In this document: piece after piece, positions 44,050 to 59,212 of the stretch | Position numbering within the stretch: position 1 is the stretch's first letter | How the letters are laid out: each line of letters opens with the position of its first letter | From: Dactylonectria macrodidyma | Lineage: Eukaryota; Ascomycota; Sordariomycetes; Hypocreales; Nectriaceae | NCBI GenBank assembly: GCA_020744425.1 | Contig: JAGMUV010000006.1 | Location: 248,001 to 312,000, forward strand | Reading direction: 5' to 3' | Length of the DNA stretch: 64,000 nucleotides | Position numbers and translations under genes: made by a program | The notes under the pieces: generated by a model | Seen by the model: only the letters and a program-made list of their open reading frames with translations | Database searches by the model: none | What the model was told of the DNA's origin: nothing

Positions 44050-46177
44050 CTTGATAGATGAAGCTGTCGAAGGTTTCGAGAGGTTGCGGCTTCGTTCTGG
44101 TCAATTCACAACGATCCTTGCAAGAAGGGAATTGGTCGCCCGAGCGCTACAGTGCTCAGCTACTAACGGAATTTTCCCATTGCACTAGTAAAGCTTGATA
44201 GATAGAATTGGCGGAGATTCGAGGACTGTAAATCAGTAGAAATGCTGGGCACTTGCTGCCGATAAATAACGCTGCCCCAGAGCCTGGTACGCCTCGGCGT
44301 GCACAACTAAAGGCCCAAATCCAAATGCGGCTTGCTCCGCCCCACGTTAGACCTTATAGAAAGAGGTATCGACCAACGCTTAGGGTACTTTGGGCCTGAC
44401 GAGGGGTTTTGGGGCTTGACGGGGGGACTTTGGGCTTGACGAGCTAGACCTGACTGCACGTATAGGGGGTTAAAGTGCATTTCCTCAACGGTTTTTTCCG
44501 CCTCTCACGCTCAGCTCAACGCTAGCCGCCCTACCAGCATCAACTACGAGCACGGGGGGCTGTCCCAATATCCCAAAGGAAAAGCAACATTGCCGAGGCA
44601 ACTAATTATCATGAGGGGAAATGCACTAAAGTACTTGCTGCATCCCGCGAGGGCTGAACGGTTCTGGACCCCCGAAGGCTGAAAGGTCCCCGTCGGGGCT
44701 GAAAGGTGGCAGACTACTGCTCACCAATAACCGCTTGGCCCTGGTCAGGTGCGCCCATACCCCTTAAGTTACCGAGGGGCGTAGCGGATGGCTTGCCGAG
44801 ACTGCTACGACGTGGACTAGTATGGCCATATATGAGAGGCAACTGACAGGGGTAAAGGGATGTGGCGCTGCTAGTGTTTGAACAAGAATCTTAGAGCCCT
44901 TCGTCGTTGAGTGACGGGTCGCGTGCGGCTTTCCTCATTGGACCACTCGTATGCCTCACTGGATTTCTCGTATCCCCGCTAAAGTACGGCATCTCCAGTC
45001 GGGCGGAAATGTCCCCACAGAACCCTGACTCGCCTTGATTGACGCAAAGGAATAGGTCTACGTGCGAGAGCAGTCACGGTGTGGCTATGAGCTGCTTGAT
45101 GTATTTGTAGACATTCCCAGCATCAGTGATTGATGTGATCTCGGCTACCGGGTGAGTGCTGGTGTATCTCCCATCTTTTCTCCTTTAACTGGTGGAACAC
45201 CCCAGGACCAGACTACCAGTCTCGGCGCTGCGCATTTAAAGAGATGTCACCATAGGCGCTACTGGCTGCGCTACCAGGCTGCGCCCCTCGGATAAAATGA
45301 CAGATCCTCTTTTTCGTATACCGGATCGAGCCATAAGATACAAAGGGGTATATGGGTCTGAAGTCCCTTGCAATCCCAGTCGCCCAGCAATTGTGGAGAG
45401 ACTATCACTGTGGGATGCATGTGGTCGTGTCGCTCATATTTCAACGGTAGGCTTGAATCTTGATCTTGCCTTCGTTCGGCATTCGGCAGTCAAGGGTAGC
45501 CTTGTTAATGTTGTGGCCGCTGTTTGCTTGCATGAACGAGTCCACATTCGGAAGTTCTTTTCCAGTAATTTTATCCATGTGCACAAGACCTGGGCAGCTT
45601 AGCGAGCCAACACACGGGGTTTGTCAGTGGGAAGACACTCACTGTGGGAACCATCACTGCCATCAAGCCGATCAACATCCACGTAGCATTTCAGGGGTAC
45701 CCAAAATATCGGGGTTCGTCCCCGATCTGTGGTTCCTCCGACATTCAACTACAGCCAGGTTGAGAATTGTTTACCAGGCGGTTTCTACTCAATCGAAGAT
45801 ACTGTTAGCTATGTCTAGGGAACGAAATTTCGGCATATAGGTAGCTAACGTGATCATATTTCCGACTGCTAGCAGCGTAAACCCAGGTCACAATTGTACC
45901 CATAGCGAAGCGCTTCAGCGAGTCAATTGCATCAGGGTGGGCAAGGGATCACTTATAAGCAAAAGAATTTGTGAAATTTTTTATTAGATCCAACACAGTC
46001 AATTCGGTCAGAGTGATAGCCTTCGATGCGATGTGGAGCCCAAAGATAATGATTATCTTCATCTCGGATGCCTCTGGCCCCCTCTTTTCTTCGAGAGGGG
46101 TTTTATCAGGCTCGTGACCAACGACGAGAACGTTCGGTCGTTCTGCCAATATATGCTGCCTGATTTGTCGAGTGACA
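44050..46177. other. Non-coding region, G-rich repeats
   Basis: About 2.1 kb. The left part is the upstream region of the membrane sulfatase-like gene, with a run of about 20-bp repeats (44387-44443) and three copies of ggctgaa-a/c-ggt (44651, 44676, 44696). Open frames near 45297-45840 on + show no recognised features. It may be a decayed insertion. Confidence 0.4.
44387..44443. repeat. Tandem repeat, about 20-bp units
   Basis: Three imperfect units of actttgggcctgacgagggg type: 44387-44406, 44407-44426 and 44427-44443. The G-runs could form quadruplex-like structures. Confidence 0.75.
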
Positions 46178-47435
46178 TCAGAGAACCTTAGACCAATCCT
46201 CTTCCTTGAAATACTGTTCCACAGTATGCACCGGAACGTCAACACCAAGCTAATCGCATTATTAGACGATGAATTCATCACAACGGGGAAGGGTCTCACA
46301 TCTTTCGGGAGGACAACACTTGGGTCACTGCCGTCGTAGCCGAATTCGCTAATGTACTCGAACATGTCAGCGAGCTCCTCGCCAATGCCTCCCGGAATCT
46401 GTTCCTCGATAATTTTGCGGTCGAGACGCTCAAAGCGACTCGGCACGTCATTGACTTTGCCCCATAAGGCAGCGAATTCGGTCCAGCTCAACACCCCAGA
46501 AGTTCCGAGGAGGTTTTTACCGGGCTCGACCTGCAACAGAGCCTTAACAAAGAGACCTGGAAAGTCAGCCCAGAACATGGCTTTTTATCACCAAATGCAC
46601 CTACCGGTGTCCCGACCAGCATCAACCTGGGCGACCGGGCCATCAGCAGAAGCTGGCAGCCGCCACACATAGGTGCCGTCGGATTCCTGGATGCAGGTTA
46701 GATCTAACGGACTCAAGCTACTGTAGACACATTTGTGACGTCTTGCAGGACATGCGCTTACCTTGCTCGGCCCTCCCAAAGCACCAAAGGCCTTCCAGTT
46801 GGTCAGATACAGCGCGACCTGAAGGTATGATGTCTTCTTTGCCAGTTCTGGATAGGTAGACTTCAGGTACTCGACGGCCTCCCATTTGGCATCAAAGTGG
46901 TAGTTGTGCGTGAACTTGCCACCGCTCAGCTTCTTGGTAGGCGAGAGCGTCGAAAGCACGAATCGATCTAGCGTGTCAATTGTTGCGTTCGCGGCATCGA
47001 CGATATTGCGACCTTGCTGTACCTCGGCATCATAGGCAAGGACGTTCACTGGTTTGCCGGTTGAAGCGGCAGCCTCATGTGTCTTCGGGTCGGCTACGAT
47101 TCCCCAGAAGTCTGTGACACCAAAAATTGCGGTCGATCCGGCAAAGGCAGCCTTTAACGAGGCGGCGTCATTCAAGTCAGCCTTGACAAGTTCGACGCCC
47201 TTTTCAACCCAGGCTTGACCGGCTGATTTGCTGGGATCTCGGGTTATGCCGCGGACATGCCACCCTCCTTCTTTGAGAAACACTTCTGCAACAGAAGAGC
47301 CCTTATCTGAGTAAGTACACAATCTTCTCACGGCATCTGGGAATGAAGATCAAGGAAAGACTGCATCAATAAACGAAATGAGTGCGTTACCTGTTTGCCC
47401 GTTACTCCGACAATAGTAATGATTCCTTTCGACAT
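46178..47435 (-). CDS. NmrA-like NAD(P)-binding protein (five exons)
   Basis: Exons 47435-47391, 47301-46762, 46686-46605, 46556-46300 and 46249-46178, with introns of 89, 75, 48 and 50 nt (phases 0, 0, 1, 0), give 331 residues. The first exon junction rebuilds the dinucleotide-binding motif: IITIVGVTGKQ-GSSVAEVFLKEG. GWHVRGITRDPSKSA, ELVKADLNDAASLKAAFAG and GVTDFWG follow, all typical of NmrA/HSCARG-like proteins. The short last exon reads LGVDVPVHTVEQYFKEEDWSKVL. Family members bind NADP(H) and sense redox state or regulate transcription factors; some act as reductases. It differs clearly from the intronless NmrA-like gene at 3345, so the two are not a recent duplication. Confidence 0.9.
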
Positions 47436-48710
47436 GGTGAAACTGATGCAAATGTGTTCTGGTTTAGGTAAAAAATGCTACTGAATTAGATCTGTTCGAT
47501 GAAAATGAATCCTTGGGTTTCGAGCCCTTTAAGTAGGAGCTGAGTGCATCTGCCATTCTATTCCTACGAGTACATCGCATGAATAATACATCATTCTTAG
47601 AGTTGTCCTCAAGCGGAAGGGGCGGCTTCGGGGCGATTTGATCCTCCGCAATTTTTAGTAGATAGTCTATTTGATGCTCCAAGCGATATGGGAAAGAGCA
47701 GCGATAACACAATCTCGTGGTGATGGCCTGACGGAGGAATAGATGCTCCGTTGGGTGGGTTCCAGGAATGAAGTGGACCCAAGATGCTCCTTTTCACGCT
47801 TACAAATCCCCAGATGCCACAATTTTTGGCATGACTAAGCTGTAAAGAACGGCCGCAATTGATAAGAAGTCCGTTGACACTGATCGGTACCTATCGAGAC
47901 ACTGAGATACCCATAGTACTGTGGTCGGAACTACCCTAGGTTACGGAGGTTGAGGAATTGACTGGTCCTAATTGGCACATGAGTGAATTCGGCCACATAA
48001 CTTATTAGTCTCGGGCTATGGCAGAGAAGGTCTCAAACATAGTTAAGTATTGGCAATGACCTTGAGAATCATAGGCCTCACCGAGAAGAAGTTCTATTCC
48101 CGCGAGTTCTTCATTTGCGTTGTCCGGGGTGTCATTATTGGATTTTGATCGGCGTCTCCTTTCTACTGGAACGTGCTTGAACTGTTGGTGGTGTTAGCCA
48201 CATTCCAAGACGTTGTCACTTGCCGCTTCTGTACAACTGTAATCACAATGCATTGTCAATTTAACTGATTCAAATATCCACCTGGTGAGTGGCCGGTGTG
48301 AAGACGCGGCTCACCTCATATCACACTTTTGGCGGCACGGAACGGAAGGCTACCCAGAGTTGAAACACTTTCGCTGGAGTTTCTGGCCATCTACAACAGT
48401 TATGGAATTCGGCACGAGAAAAGTCTGCTAATCCACGCCCAGTCTTTGCGGCCGTGAGTTCGGAGAGGGGATGTAGAAATAGCAATCCTATTACACAGAA
48501 AATTGCCACTCCGGTATGCGATGGAAAGCAACTATGGGCATAAAACCTAATTACTTTAACAGCTACACCATTCCCTTCGTAAATTGCCTCGATGTTAGTG
48601 GTAGATGTATTCATGAGTAACAGACACTGGCTTAAGCCCTGCAGTGCATGCGAGGCCTAACCGTCCTACACTCATCCAGTGGCCATCGCGCATCGCCTTG
48701 ATGTACAATC
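47436..48710. other. Intergenic region
   Basis: About 1.3 kb upstream of the NmrA-like gene. No supported gene. It contains gaattcggcacgag at 48405-48418, identical to a common cDNA-library EcoRI adaptor (see findings). Confidence 0.4.
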
Positions 48711-49317
48711 TTAGGCAGTCACCGAGTCCAGGCCCAACTCATGGAAGAATGTGATGAAGTCCTGTGCCATGTGGACCTCCTTGACGAGCCCGGTGCAGCC
48801 ATCCAAGATGATGAAGTCGGTTCCGTTATAGGTGACTGCGGAACCAGTCTCGAGAATTCTAGATACCGGTTTCGTTAGCATGAATAAAACTCAGCAACAA
48901 GGTTTGAGTTAGATTCACATACGTTGGCAAAGTCATGTTTGCACTAGTGATGCCGTTCATCTTCCATCGGATAGCCATCTGGTTTCCTTTTCCGACGGAG
49001 TGGATGATGTCGAAGTTGTACTCAGCCCAACCAGCCCGAGACTTCTCGACGAAAGCAACATACTCGGTAATGTTGCTGACTGAGATGACGCTGCTGCCGA
49101 CAGAGGACGGGAGGCGGTCGGCAATGAGGGTGATCTTGGGATGAATCACCGACTCGACAAGAGACAAGTCACCGCCCCAAATACCGAGGTAGTTAGTGGC
49201 AAGGGTATCGAAGTCTCTATCTTGGGAAGGAGCCCGAGCAACAGTAGGCGCGGCTGATGCGACAAGCAAACCCGGAAAAACGATCGTAAGCTTCATGAAG
49301 GTTGATGTGAAACCCAT
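48711..49317 (-). CDS. Secreted NTF2-like (SnoaL-type) protein
   Basis: Exons 49317-48923 and 48858-48711, with a 64-nt intron (GTATGT...CTAG, phase 2), give 180 residues. Residues 1-22 look like a signal peptide (LTIVFPGLLVASAAPTVA). The mature part follows the NTF2-like/SnoaL pattern: FDTLATNYLGIWGGDLSLVESVIHPKITLIADRL (helix, then the pocket loop), AFVEKSRAGWAEYNFDI, QMAIRWKMNG and, after the junction, SAVTYNGTDFIILDGCTGLVKEVHMAQDFITFF, a beta-sheet ending in the characteristic DxG...I-x-E/Q turn. Secreted SnoaL-like proteins are common in fungi, but their ligands and activities are largely unknown. Two or three N-glycosylation sequons (NIT, NMT) are present. A TATA-like box lies about 140 bases upstream. 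Confidence 0.83.
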
Positions 49318-52007
49318 TTTTACCGGTAGTTGTTGGGGTTTTGATTTGAAAGTGAGGTTGATCTGAGTGATTATGAGAGGACAGAAGGCTTGTTGTGTGT
49401 GGTGCTGGTTGGTGATGAAAGAGAGATGAGGTTGAGATTGGGTGGGAAAGTCGCTGGCTTTATACCCAACCTTTTGTTTCATTATCGCAACTCATGGTTT
49501 TTGCTACAATCATTCACTTTTGGCTGTTCTCTTTGTTGTTCATCCCATGTCTGATTCACCTCGCATTCGGCATTTATCTGTGGGTTTTGTCTCGTTCATC
49601 GAGGCTTGTTGGTTGTTGAGTTCATCTCCCATTCTGCTGTGCCATGTGGATCCGAGTCCACTGCTTCACTGCCATGCGTTGTCTCGGCGGTGTATCATCC
49701 CGGTATGCGAAATGCCAGGACGGGGGGATCCTTGCTTTGAAGCAGATGATGATGAAGCAAGCCTCCAGTCAGGGCCTTGGGCATTGGGTTCTCCCCCATT
49801 GCACAGCCCAAAGGATTCGCTGCGGCAGGGCTACCAAGGCCCAGGTATTTGGGCTTGTTGGTTGATAGTTGAGTTCGCTTGGCTGTCTACCCCATCTTTT
49901 CTTTCAGCCCCCCTTGTTTCGCGTGGCTCGCGGTTTGGAAATCGTGCCGAGGACTTGGACGCGAGCTCAACCCTACACCGCTGTGACCAAGTGCCATAGT
50001 TAATCAACCAACAACCAACAAACTAATTAAGGCTTAAACATCTCAGCCAACAGAATAGCGACCGTTCCGGTTGAAGGATTTTCTTAGATCCATCGCGTTG
50101 CAGAAAATCCAAGTCACATGCTCGTGGTATCATTCCGAAACTAGCCCTCCATCTTTGATGTATTTTATCTACACCCATTTGCTTGAAGACGGTTGTTGGT
50201 CGAGAATCCCAGCGTACGGGAAGCATGCGAATTCTGAAACTGCCCAATCTGATCCTTTAAACATCATTCTTTGCTGTCTCAGGTCTCTCGTTCCGGAATT
50301 CATCATGCATCTAGTGTGTGCCCAATGTCAGTCCCATGGTGCACGGTACGATCTGTTCTGGTATCAGGGTAACCCAAAGGCGTGGATCCGGAGTCCCGGG
50401 ATCCTTCTGTGAAAGGCAAATAGTGTGGTCCTGACGTGACCCAGAGGACCAAGGTGAACATGCAATTCAACAGCCTCTATTCCCAGCGTCAGGACTAACC
50501 TGTACTTCCAACACTTACAAGACTATCGGGTTTTGGTACTAACACATAGTTAATTTATAATTTTAGCAGCCGTACTTCATTATAGCCAGCTTGAAAAATA
50601 CTGAGATTGCAGGCACAGTTACTAACGATGTGTTTCATCATCCTTCATGTGAATATGGCGAGGCGAATTTCTCATATTTATTTCTCGCTTCCGATCGCTT
50701 TTTTCTAATCACGTCATCAAGTACTCAGTTACCTCCCTGTATCGCTCGATTGAAATAGGCTCTTGTGAAGCTATCAGTCTCAAGGCAACACTAACTGTAG
50801 CATTTAACTTCGGGACTCCATTTTCTCTACGTCGCTGTACTTCAACTCGTTTCACAACGTAGACTACTCTTTTGTGTTTCATCAATGACGAGAATATGGG
50901 CACGCTATTAATGCCCAATCAGCTTCGGCTTTTTAGAATCTTTCACAGAATAACCCAGTTTTATTTTTTGAAGGATGATTTTGCGAACAGAATTTTGATA
51001 GTGTAGGGTAAGCCACTGGGGTTTTTGACCGATAACCGTTAACAAGTATGAAAGCGCTCGGTTGCCTGCATATGGGTGTTCAGTAACTCATCTCAGGTAA
51101 CTTGAACAATAAGAAAGGAACTAAATAATGTGTTCCATTTTTGAATAACGTCTGCTATGCTTCTCGAAGGCTGAGCGGCAAGCGCGGACTTGTCTGCACC
51201 AGGTAAGATAAGGAATACCGATTTGAGAATTGAGGGTGGGGTTCAAAACTGCTTGCGTTAAACGCCCGGTTGTTGCCGCACCGTATTCGTCGTATTGGGA
51301 GGTTATTCCCAGGTGAGCCTGGTTTCCCAAGCGCCTATCAAATGAAATCGGCTGCCTTCATGTCATCAATGAAGGCTTCGTCATGGAACCTTTGTTCTGG
51401 CTGACGAACGACTCAAATCTGGCATGGTCGGCCTCACAGGGATGGTTCAGCACTTGAACTAGTACTTATTATGCATCAGAAATGCGGTGGGCCTCAAGTA
51501 TCTGTACCTCTCAATCTGTGGGGAACTCTGACAAGAGTGGGCTGGATTAGGTACCAGCCTTCTTCGTACACGGGCTCTTGCGAGAGGACTCATTACTGCT
51601 GCACGCTAATGCATTCTCACTCCAAGACCCCTGTGGCCTGGGTAGGACCTTCCTCTTCAGGTGGCGAGATTTCCAGCTCCCAGGCTTTACCATTGGCTCA
51701 ATCGGACCTCGGACTGCAGCTGCACCAAGACCAACAGCAATGGCGCGAGAATAAAAGTGACGCGATCACCACCGTCATCACAACCTTCCGCATCATGGCC
51801 TCGCGTCGGCTTGCGCAGCTACAGGCAGCTAAAGAGATCACAATCACTGGAATAGACAGTCTTCGTTTTATTTAGTGCTTGGTTTTCCGCGGGGTACTGT
51901 GTCAAATCACCCTCAGGAAGCATTTGGGCTCGCAAGAGAGGGTCAATCGTTGCTTGCCACCAAACGGAGCCAGGCTGGCCCGAAAGCCGTGTCAATACAA
52001 CTTCACG
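49318..52007. other. Intergenic region upstream of the ABC transporter
   Basis: About 2.7 kb between divergent genes. Open frames of up to 185 codons (49442-49999 +) or smaller (50709-50918 -; 51471-51875 +) show no domain, splice or compositional support. AT-rich around 50500-51060. Confidence 0.4.
49459..49464 (-). promoter_or_regulatory. TATA-like box of the NTF2-like gene
   Basis: The - strand reads GGGTATAAAG about 140 bases before the start codon. Confidence 0.5.
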
Positions 52008-55000
52008 ATGCCCTTCTCCAGTGGAGAGGAGAACCTGCTCCAGCTCAACCAAGAAGACTTTGACTTCAACGTCCAGTTTGAGCAGTTGTTCTTCTCCATC
52101 ATACCCTCCGTCTTGTTTATCGTCACATCACTATGGCGCACGATATACCAGTCACGGAAGCCAACCGTGGTGAATGCGCCCGTGTTTCAACTCGTCAAAC
52201 TGGTACGCCAATTCTTTGCAGATACTTGATTATTGCATGCTAACTCAGTTGTTGCTAGGGTGCGATCACAACCTATGTCGGGCTGGAGCTTGCCCTCCTC
52301 ATCTTGGTTGCGGTTGGTTCTTTTAAGGTTACCAGCATGTTCATTGCTAGCGCGGTCCTCAAACTGGTATCGGCCCTATTGATGATAACCTTGAGTCTCG
52401 TCGACCATAGCAAGAGCCCAAGGCCGTCCGTGTTGCTGAACAGCTACCTCTTCTTGACGCTTCTTCTTGACGTGGCTCAGGCAAGAACCTTGTTTCTATC
52501 ATCAGGCGAGAAACCTGAGCTCACATATAGTTCCATCTTCGCTGCAACCATTGGCTTCAAGGTTGGGATACTGCTATTAGAAGCCCAGCGAAAATCCAGA
52601 TGGGTGAGCTGGGATGAGAAGGAACACAGCCCGGAGGAAACGAGCGGTATTTTCTCCCTCGGTGTTTTCTTTTGGCTCAACAAGATGTTTCTCGTGGGAT
52701 ACAAGAAAGTTATGACGCTGAAGGACCTCTACCCACTTGAAAGCGGGCTGAGCAGCAGGTTGCTTCATGAGGAGTTTTCTAGGAACATGGACTACTCGAA
52801 GCTAAAAGGGGACAACTTTGGGCTTGTCAAGGTCCTCACGCGCACCCTCAAAGTCCCACTCCTGCTTCCAATACCTTCACGCTTGGCTCTTCTGGGTTTC
52901 ACCTTTTGCCAGCCGTTTTTCATCGAAAAGCTGCTTGTTCACCTAGCTGAGGGTGAAGTCGATGCCAACGTTGGCTATGGCTTCATCGGCGCTAGCGTTT
53001 TGATTTACACGGGCATTGCCATCTCTACGGCACTTACATGGTACACTCACGCCTGTCTGAGATGATTAAGGAGAACGAGCTACTAATACACGTATAGGTA
53101 CTTTCACTTTCGAATGCTTGCCATGGCACGGTCGATACTGGTCACCGAGACCTTCATCAGAGCTACGAAAGCTCGCATCGGCACTGGCGACGACAGCGCT
53201 GCACTGACTCTGATGAGTACGGATATAGAGCGAATCAACATGGGCTTCAGAGCTCTGCACGATACTTGGGCAAGCGTCATACAAGCTGCCGTGGCTGCTT
53301 GGATGCTCTACAACCAACTTGGCGCAGTCTTCGTCGCCCCAATCGTGGTTGTCATTGTCTGCTTCATTGGCTTGGTAATATTGATGAAGTTCACTGGGGA
53401 CTCCCAGAGAGCGTGGATGGCAGGCGTGCAAAAGCGTGTCGGTCTGACAGCCACAGTCATTTCTAACATGAAGAACCTGAAGATATCCGGGCTCTCTACT
53501 GCCGTCAGCGATTTTGTGCAGAATCTCCGCGTCGAGGAGCTAGAAGCTGGTGCTCGATTCCGCAAGATAGCCATTATCGCCGCGCTATTTGGGTTTATTC
53601 CGCTGATGTTTGCCCCTCCACTTACCTTTGCCTTCGCTCAACGAACCTTGGATGCTACGAGGATGTTTACCAGTCTTTCCTACCTCCTGCTGCTCACAGC
53701 CCCACTCTCGCAAATCTTCCAAAACATCCCCCTACTCCTCTCTGGATTGGCTTGTTTGGGCCGAATCCAGTCCTTCTTGGAGTGCGAGACTCGCTATGAC
53801 TTTCGTCAAGTCCTTGCCGACTTGAGACGAGACGCCGAAAAGACTGGAGCAGATACTTCTTCTGATTCGGAAGTAAATATGGCAGATCCTGTTGTTGTCA
53901 AGAATGGCATGTTCGGCTGGGAAGCGGATAAGTTCGCTCTGAGCAATGTCAATACCCGAGTGCCCAAGTTTTCACTCACAATTGTCGTTGGACCTGTTGG
54001 CTCAGGCAAATCGACGCTCTGCAAGGCACTACTTGGAGAGATTCCGTTCAGCGAAGGAGACGTGCTTTTGAGCACGAGGTTTCCACATGTTGGGTTCTGC
54101 GACCAAACAGCATTTCTCTCCAACGGATCTATCCGAGACAACATTGTGGGATTCTCCTCTTTCGACGAGGAGAGATATGCAGAAGTAATTGAGGCCACGG
54201 CCCTGAGCTTCGACTTTGACACTCTCCCACAAGGCGACAAATCGAACGTTGGATCTGATGGCATCACCTTGTCCGGAGGTCAGAAACAGCGAGTCTCTCT
54301 CGCCCGCGCTCTGTATCTGCAATCCGACCTGTTAGTCTTAGATGATATCTTCAGTGGACTCGACGCGGATACCGAGGAGCAGGTTTTCAAGCAAGTCTTT
54401 GGCCCGGACGGACTGCTCCGGCGACGACTCTCTACGGTCGTATTGTGCACCCACAGCATCAGACATCTCCCTGCAGCGGACTATATCATCGCACTCGGAG
54501 ACGGCACCGTTGTCGAGCAGGGTAGCTTCGAAAAGCTTATGTCCCACCAAGGCTATGTTCAAGGCTTGGGCTTGAGCTCCTCTTACAACAGCGATGCTTC
54601 GTCCGAGAAAACGGCATCGAAGAGGGGCTTGCGAGAACCGCGGCCACAGCTACTCCAAGCAACAATCACCAACGCGAGTTCCATTGCGTCGGAAGTGGAT
54701 GAATCGCGAAAAGTGGGTGATAGGACAGTGTACATGACTTACTTTAAGAGCATGGGGCTATTCTTGGCCGTATGCAGCATGCTTTTTGGTATTCTCTGGG
54801 GATTCTTTACGAATTTTCCAACTATTTGTAAGACACCCTTGTTTTCTTTCTGGACCATCCTCCCCTAGCTTGCATAATTGGCAAAGAAGTCTTGTCGTAT
54901 AAGAGATGAATATGACATCATATTTAATGATACTAACGACTCCAGGGCTCACATACTGGTCCGACGACGCCTCCTCGAGTAGTCCCAGCCACCCTTTCGC

Positions 55001-56960
55001 TTATTACGCCGGAATCTATGCTCTGCTTCAGATCTGCGGCACTATATCGCTTATTCTCCTCGGTATCTCAATCTTCATCGTCTCAGTGAAGAGAGCAGGG
55101 GCCACCCTCCATAAAGATGCCTTGCGCACACTGACTAAAGCACCACTACGCTTTTTCACTACGACGGATACCGGGGTTGTCACGAATCTTTTCTCTCAAG
55201 ATTTGAACCTCGTAGACACGGATCTACCAAATGCGTTATTGAATACTTTGTTTTGCGTAAGTCTTAAATTTATGGATTGAAGTAGTCTACGAACTGCGGT
55301 CATTCATGCCATTCGCCTGGATTGTCCTAGTTGGAATCCACGTAGTCTGACACGAAATCCATAGGTTTTCCAAGCACTCGGACAAGCAGCTGTCATGCTC
55401 AGTTCATCCGCGTACATGGCCATTAGCTACCCATTTCTTGGCCTTCTGTTGTACATTGTTCAACGGTTCTACCTACGGACTTCAAGGCAACTAAGGTTGC
55501 TCGATCTTGAGGCTAAAAGCCCGCTATAGTAAGTCTAGCATCATCTTGTGTTATGCAGTACTCAATTGCTCGTGTAGCTTGCTAATCCAGCCCCGTAGCA
55601 CGCATTTCCTTGACACTGTCAAGGGCATCACAACCTTGAGAGCATTTGGTAGGCGGCATTCAATCAATGAGAGACGCCAAGAACATCTTTATCAAGAATA
55701 TTGCGGCGTACATGTATTATATAGGGGCCGTTGCTGACCTCAAATAACACAGGTTTCATTCCCGACGACGTCCAAAAGAACGCCAACTTGATCGATTCTA
55801 GCCAAAGACCCGCATACCTCCTCGTCATGGTTCAGCAGTGGCTAAACCTCGTACTTGATCTCGTAGTCATGGTTTTGGCAGCGGTATTGACGACACTTGC
55901 GGTTCGACTTCACTCTAATTCTGGCTTTGCGGGTGCTTCCCTGGTCACCTTGATGGGTTTTGGCGAAAACCTGTCAGGCATTGTCATATTTTACACTAGG
56001 TTGGAGACTTCCATTGGAGCGATAGCCAGGCTGAAGACATTCAACGAAACCGTGAAGCCGGAAGACAAAGACGACGAGAATATTTCTCCTCCGGAACAAT
56101 GGCCACAGAGAGGCGTGGTAGAACTGAAGGGGGTATCCGCAGGATACGGGTAAGAGAACTACCACAGAATCCGAGTCAAACTGAACATAGCTGACCACTG
56201 AATTAGTGCGGAAGACGAAACCAATAGCTCACCAAATTTGGCCCTCCGCAATATCGAGCTAACGATCGACTCAGGGGAGAAGGTAGCTATCTGTGGACGT
56301 ACTGGAAGTGGCAAATCTAGCCTCATCGCCCTGCTCCTCAAGCTTCTGGATCCTATCTCAGAAACGGCTGGGAATGCTATCATTGATGGGACGCTGCTCC
56401 GCTCTATTGACCGGAATACGCTACGTCGGCGTATCATCGCTGTTCCCCAAGAAGCCGTGTTCTTGCCTGATGGCTCTACCTTCAAGACGAATTTGGATCC
56501 CCTAAACGTCTCGACATCGGAGGAATGCCAAGCCGTCCTTCAAACTGTGGAAATGTGGCAGTTCGTCCATGAACGAGGTGGCTTGGAAGAGGGAATGAGC
56601 GCAGGAACTCTCAGTGCGGGACAACGGCAACTCATGTCACTTGGGCGTGCGTTGCTGAGACGACGCGTCCGGGCACGAAATCTCGGGATAGGAGGCGGCT
56701 CAGAGGGTGGCATACTCTTGTTGGATGAGGTGAGCTCGAGTGTGGATCACGAGACGGAGCGTATGATGCAGGACATTATCAAGGCTGAGTTTAGAGACTA
56801 CACGGTTATAGCTGTTAGCCATCGACTCGATATGATCATGGACTTTGATAGGGTCATTGTCATGGACGTGGGCGAGATTGTTGAGGTTGGGAATCCGATG
56901 GCGTTAGCTGCAAAGGAGGGGACAAGATTTGGGGAGTTGGTAAAGGCTGGGGCTAAGTAG
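52008..56960 (+). CDS. ABC transporter, ABCC/MRP-type full transporter (eight exons)
   Basis: Exons 52008-52202, 52259-53040, 53098-54827, 54946-55256, 55365-55528, 55599-55648, 55753-56149 and 56207-56960 give 1460 residues; every junction keeps the frame. An extra N-terminal membrane domain (TMD0-like, residues about 1-130) is followed by TMD1, NBD1, TMD2 and NBD2, the ABC-C order. NBD1: Walker A GPVGSGKST near 624, signature LSGGQKQ near 717, Walker B LLVLDD, with Asp instead of catalytic Glu. NBD2: GRTGSGKSS near 1240, variant signature LSAGQRQ, and LLLDE with the catalytic Glu, so one site is degenerate, as usual in this family. The exon 6-7 join LRAFG-FIPDDVQKNANLIDSSQRPAYLL fits the family. 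It probably exports conjugates, drugs or secondary metabolites from plasma or vacuolar membrane. Confidence 0.92.
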
Positions 56961-57251
56961 AGGAAGACTGTAGATGATTTAGTGCTGCTATTTGTGGCAA
57001 ATAGAAGAACATCGACATGCACAACAATCCAGGATGCATTTTGACGTAACAATTATCGGATGAATTGAGAAGCAATTGATATGGCACGAAAAGTTTTGGT
57101 GGCCGACACTATACAGAATGTCGTATGTGAGATGTATTGTAATTAACTCTATCACCTGTGATGTACAACAGGACTAAATATATGTGCAGAGAAGTGCGCT
57201 TTGCACGCAAGAGGTTTTGGTGAGTGATGTTATCTGCATGTCAAATGCAGA

Positions 57252-59212
<1,961 letters not shown>

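Noticed and set aside
49442..49999. 185-codon frame on +
   Set aside because: No domain or splice support; it starts in the promoter of the NTF2-like gene.
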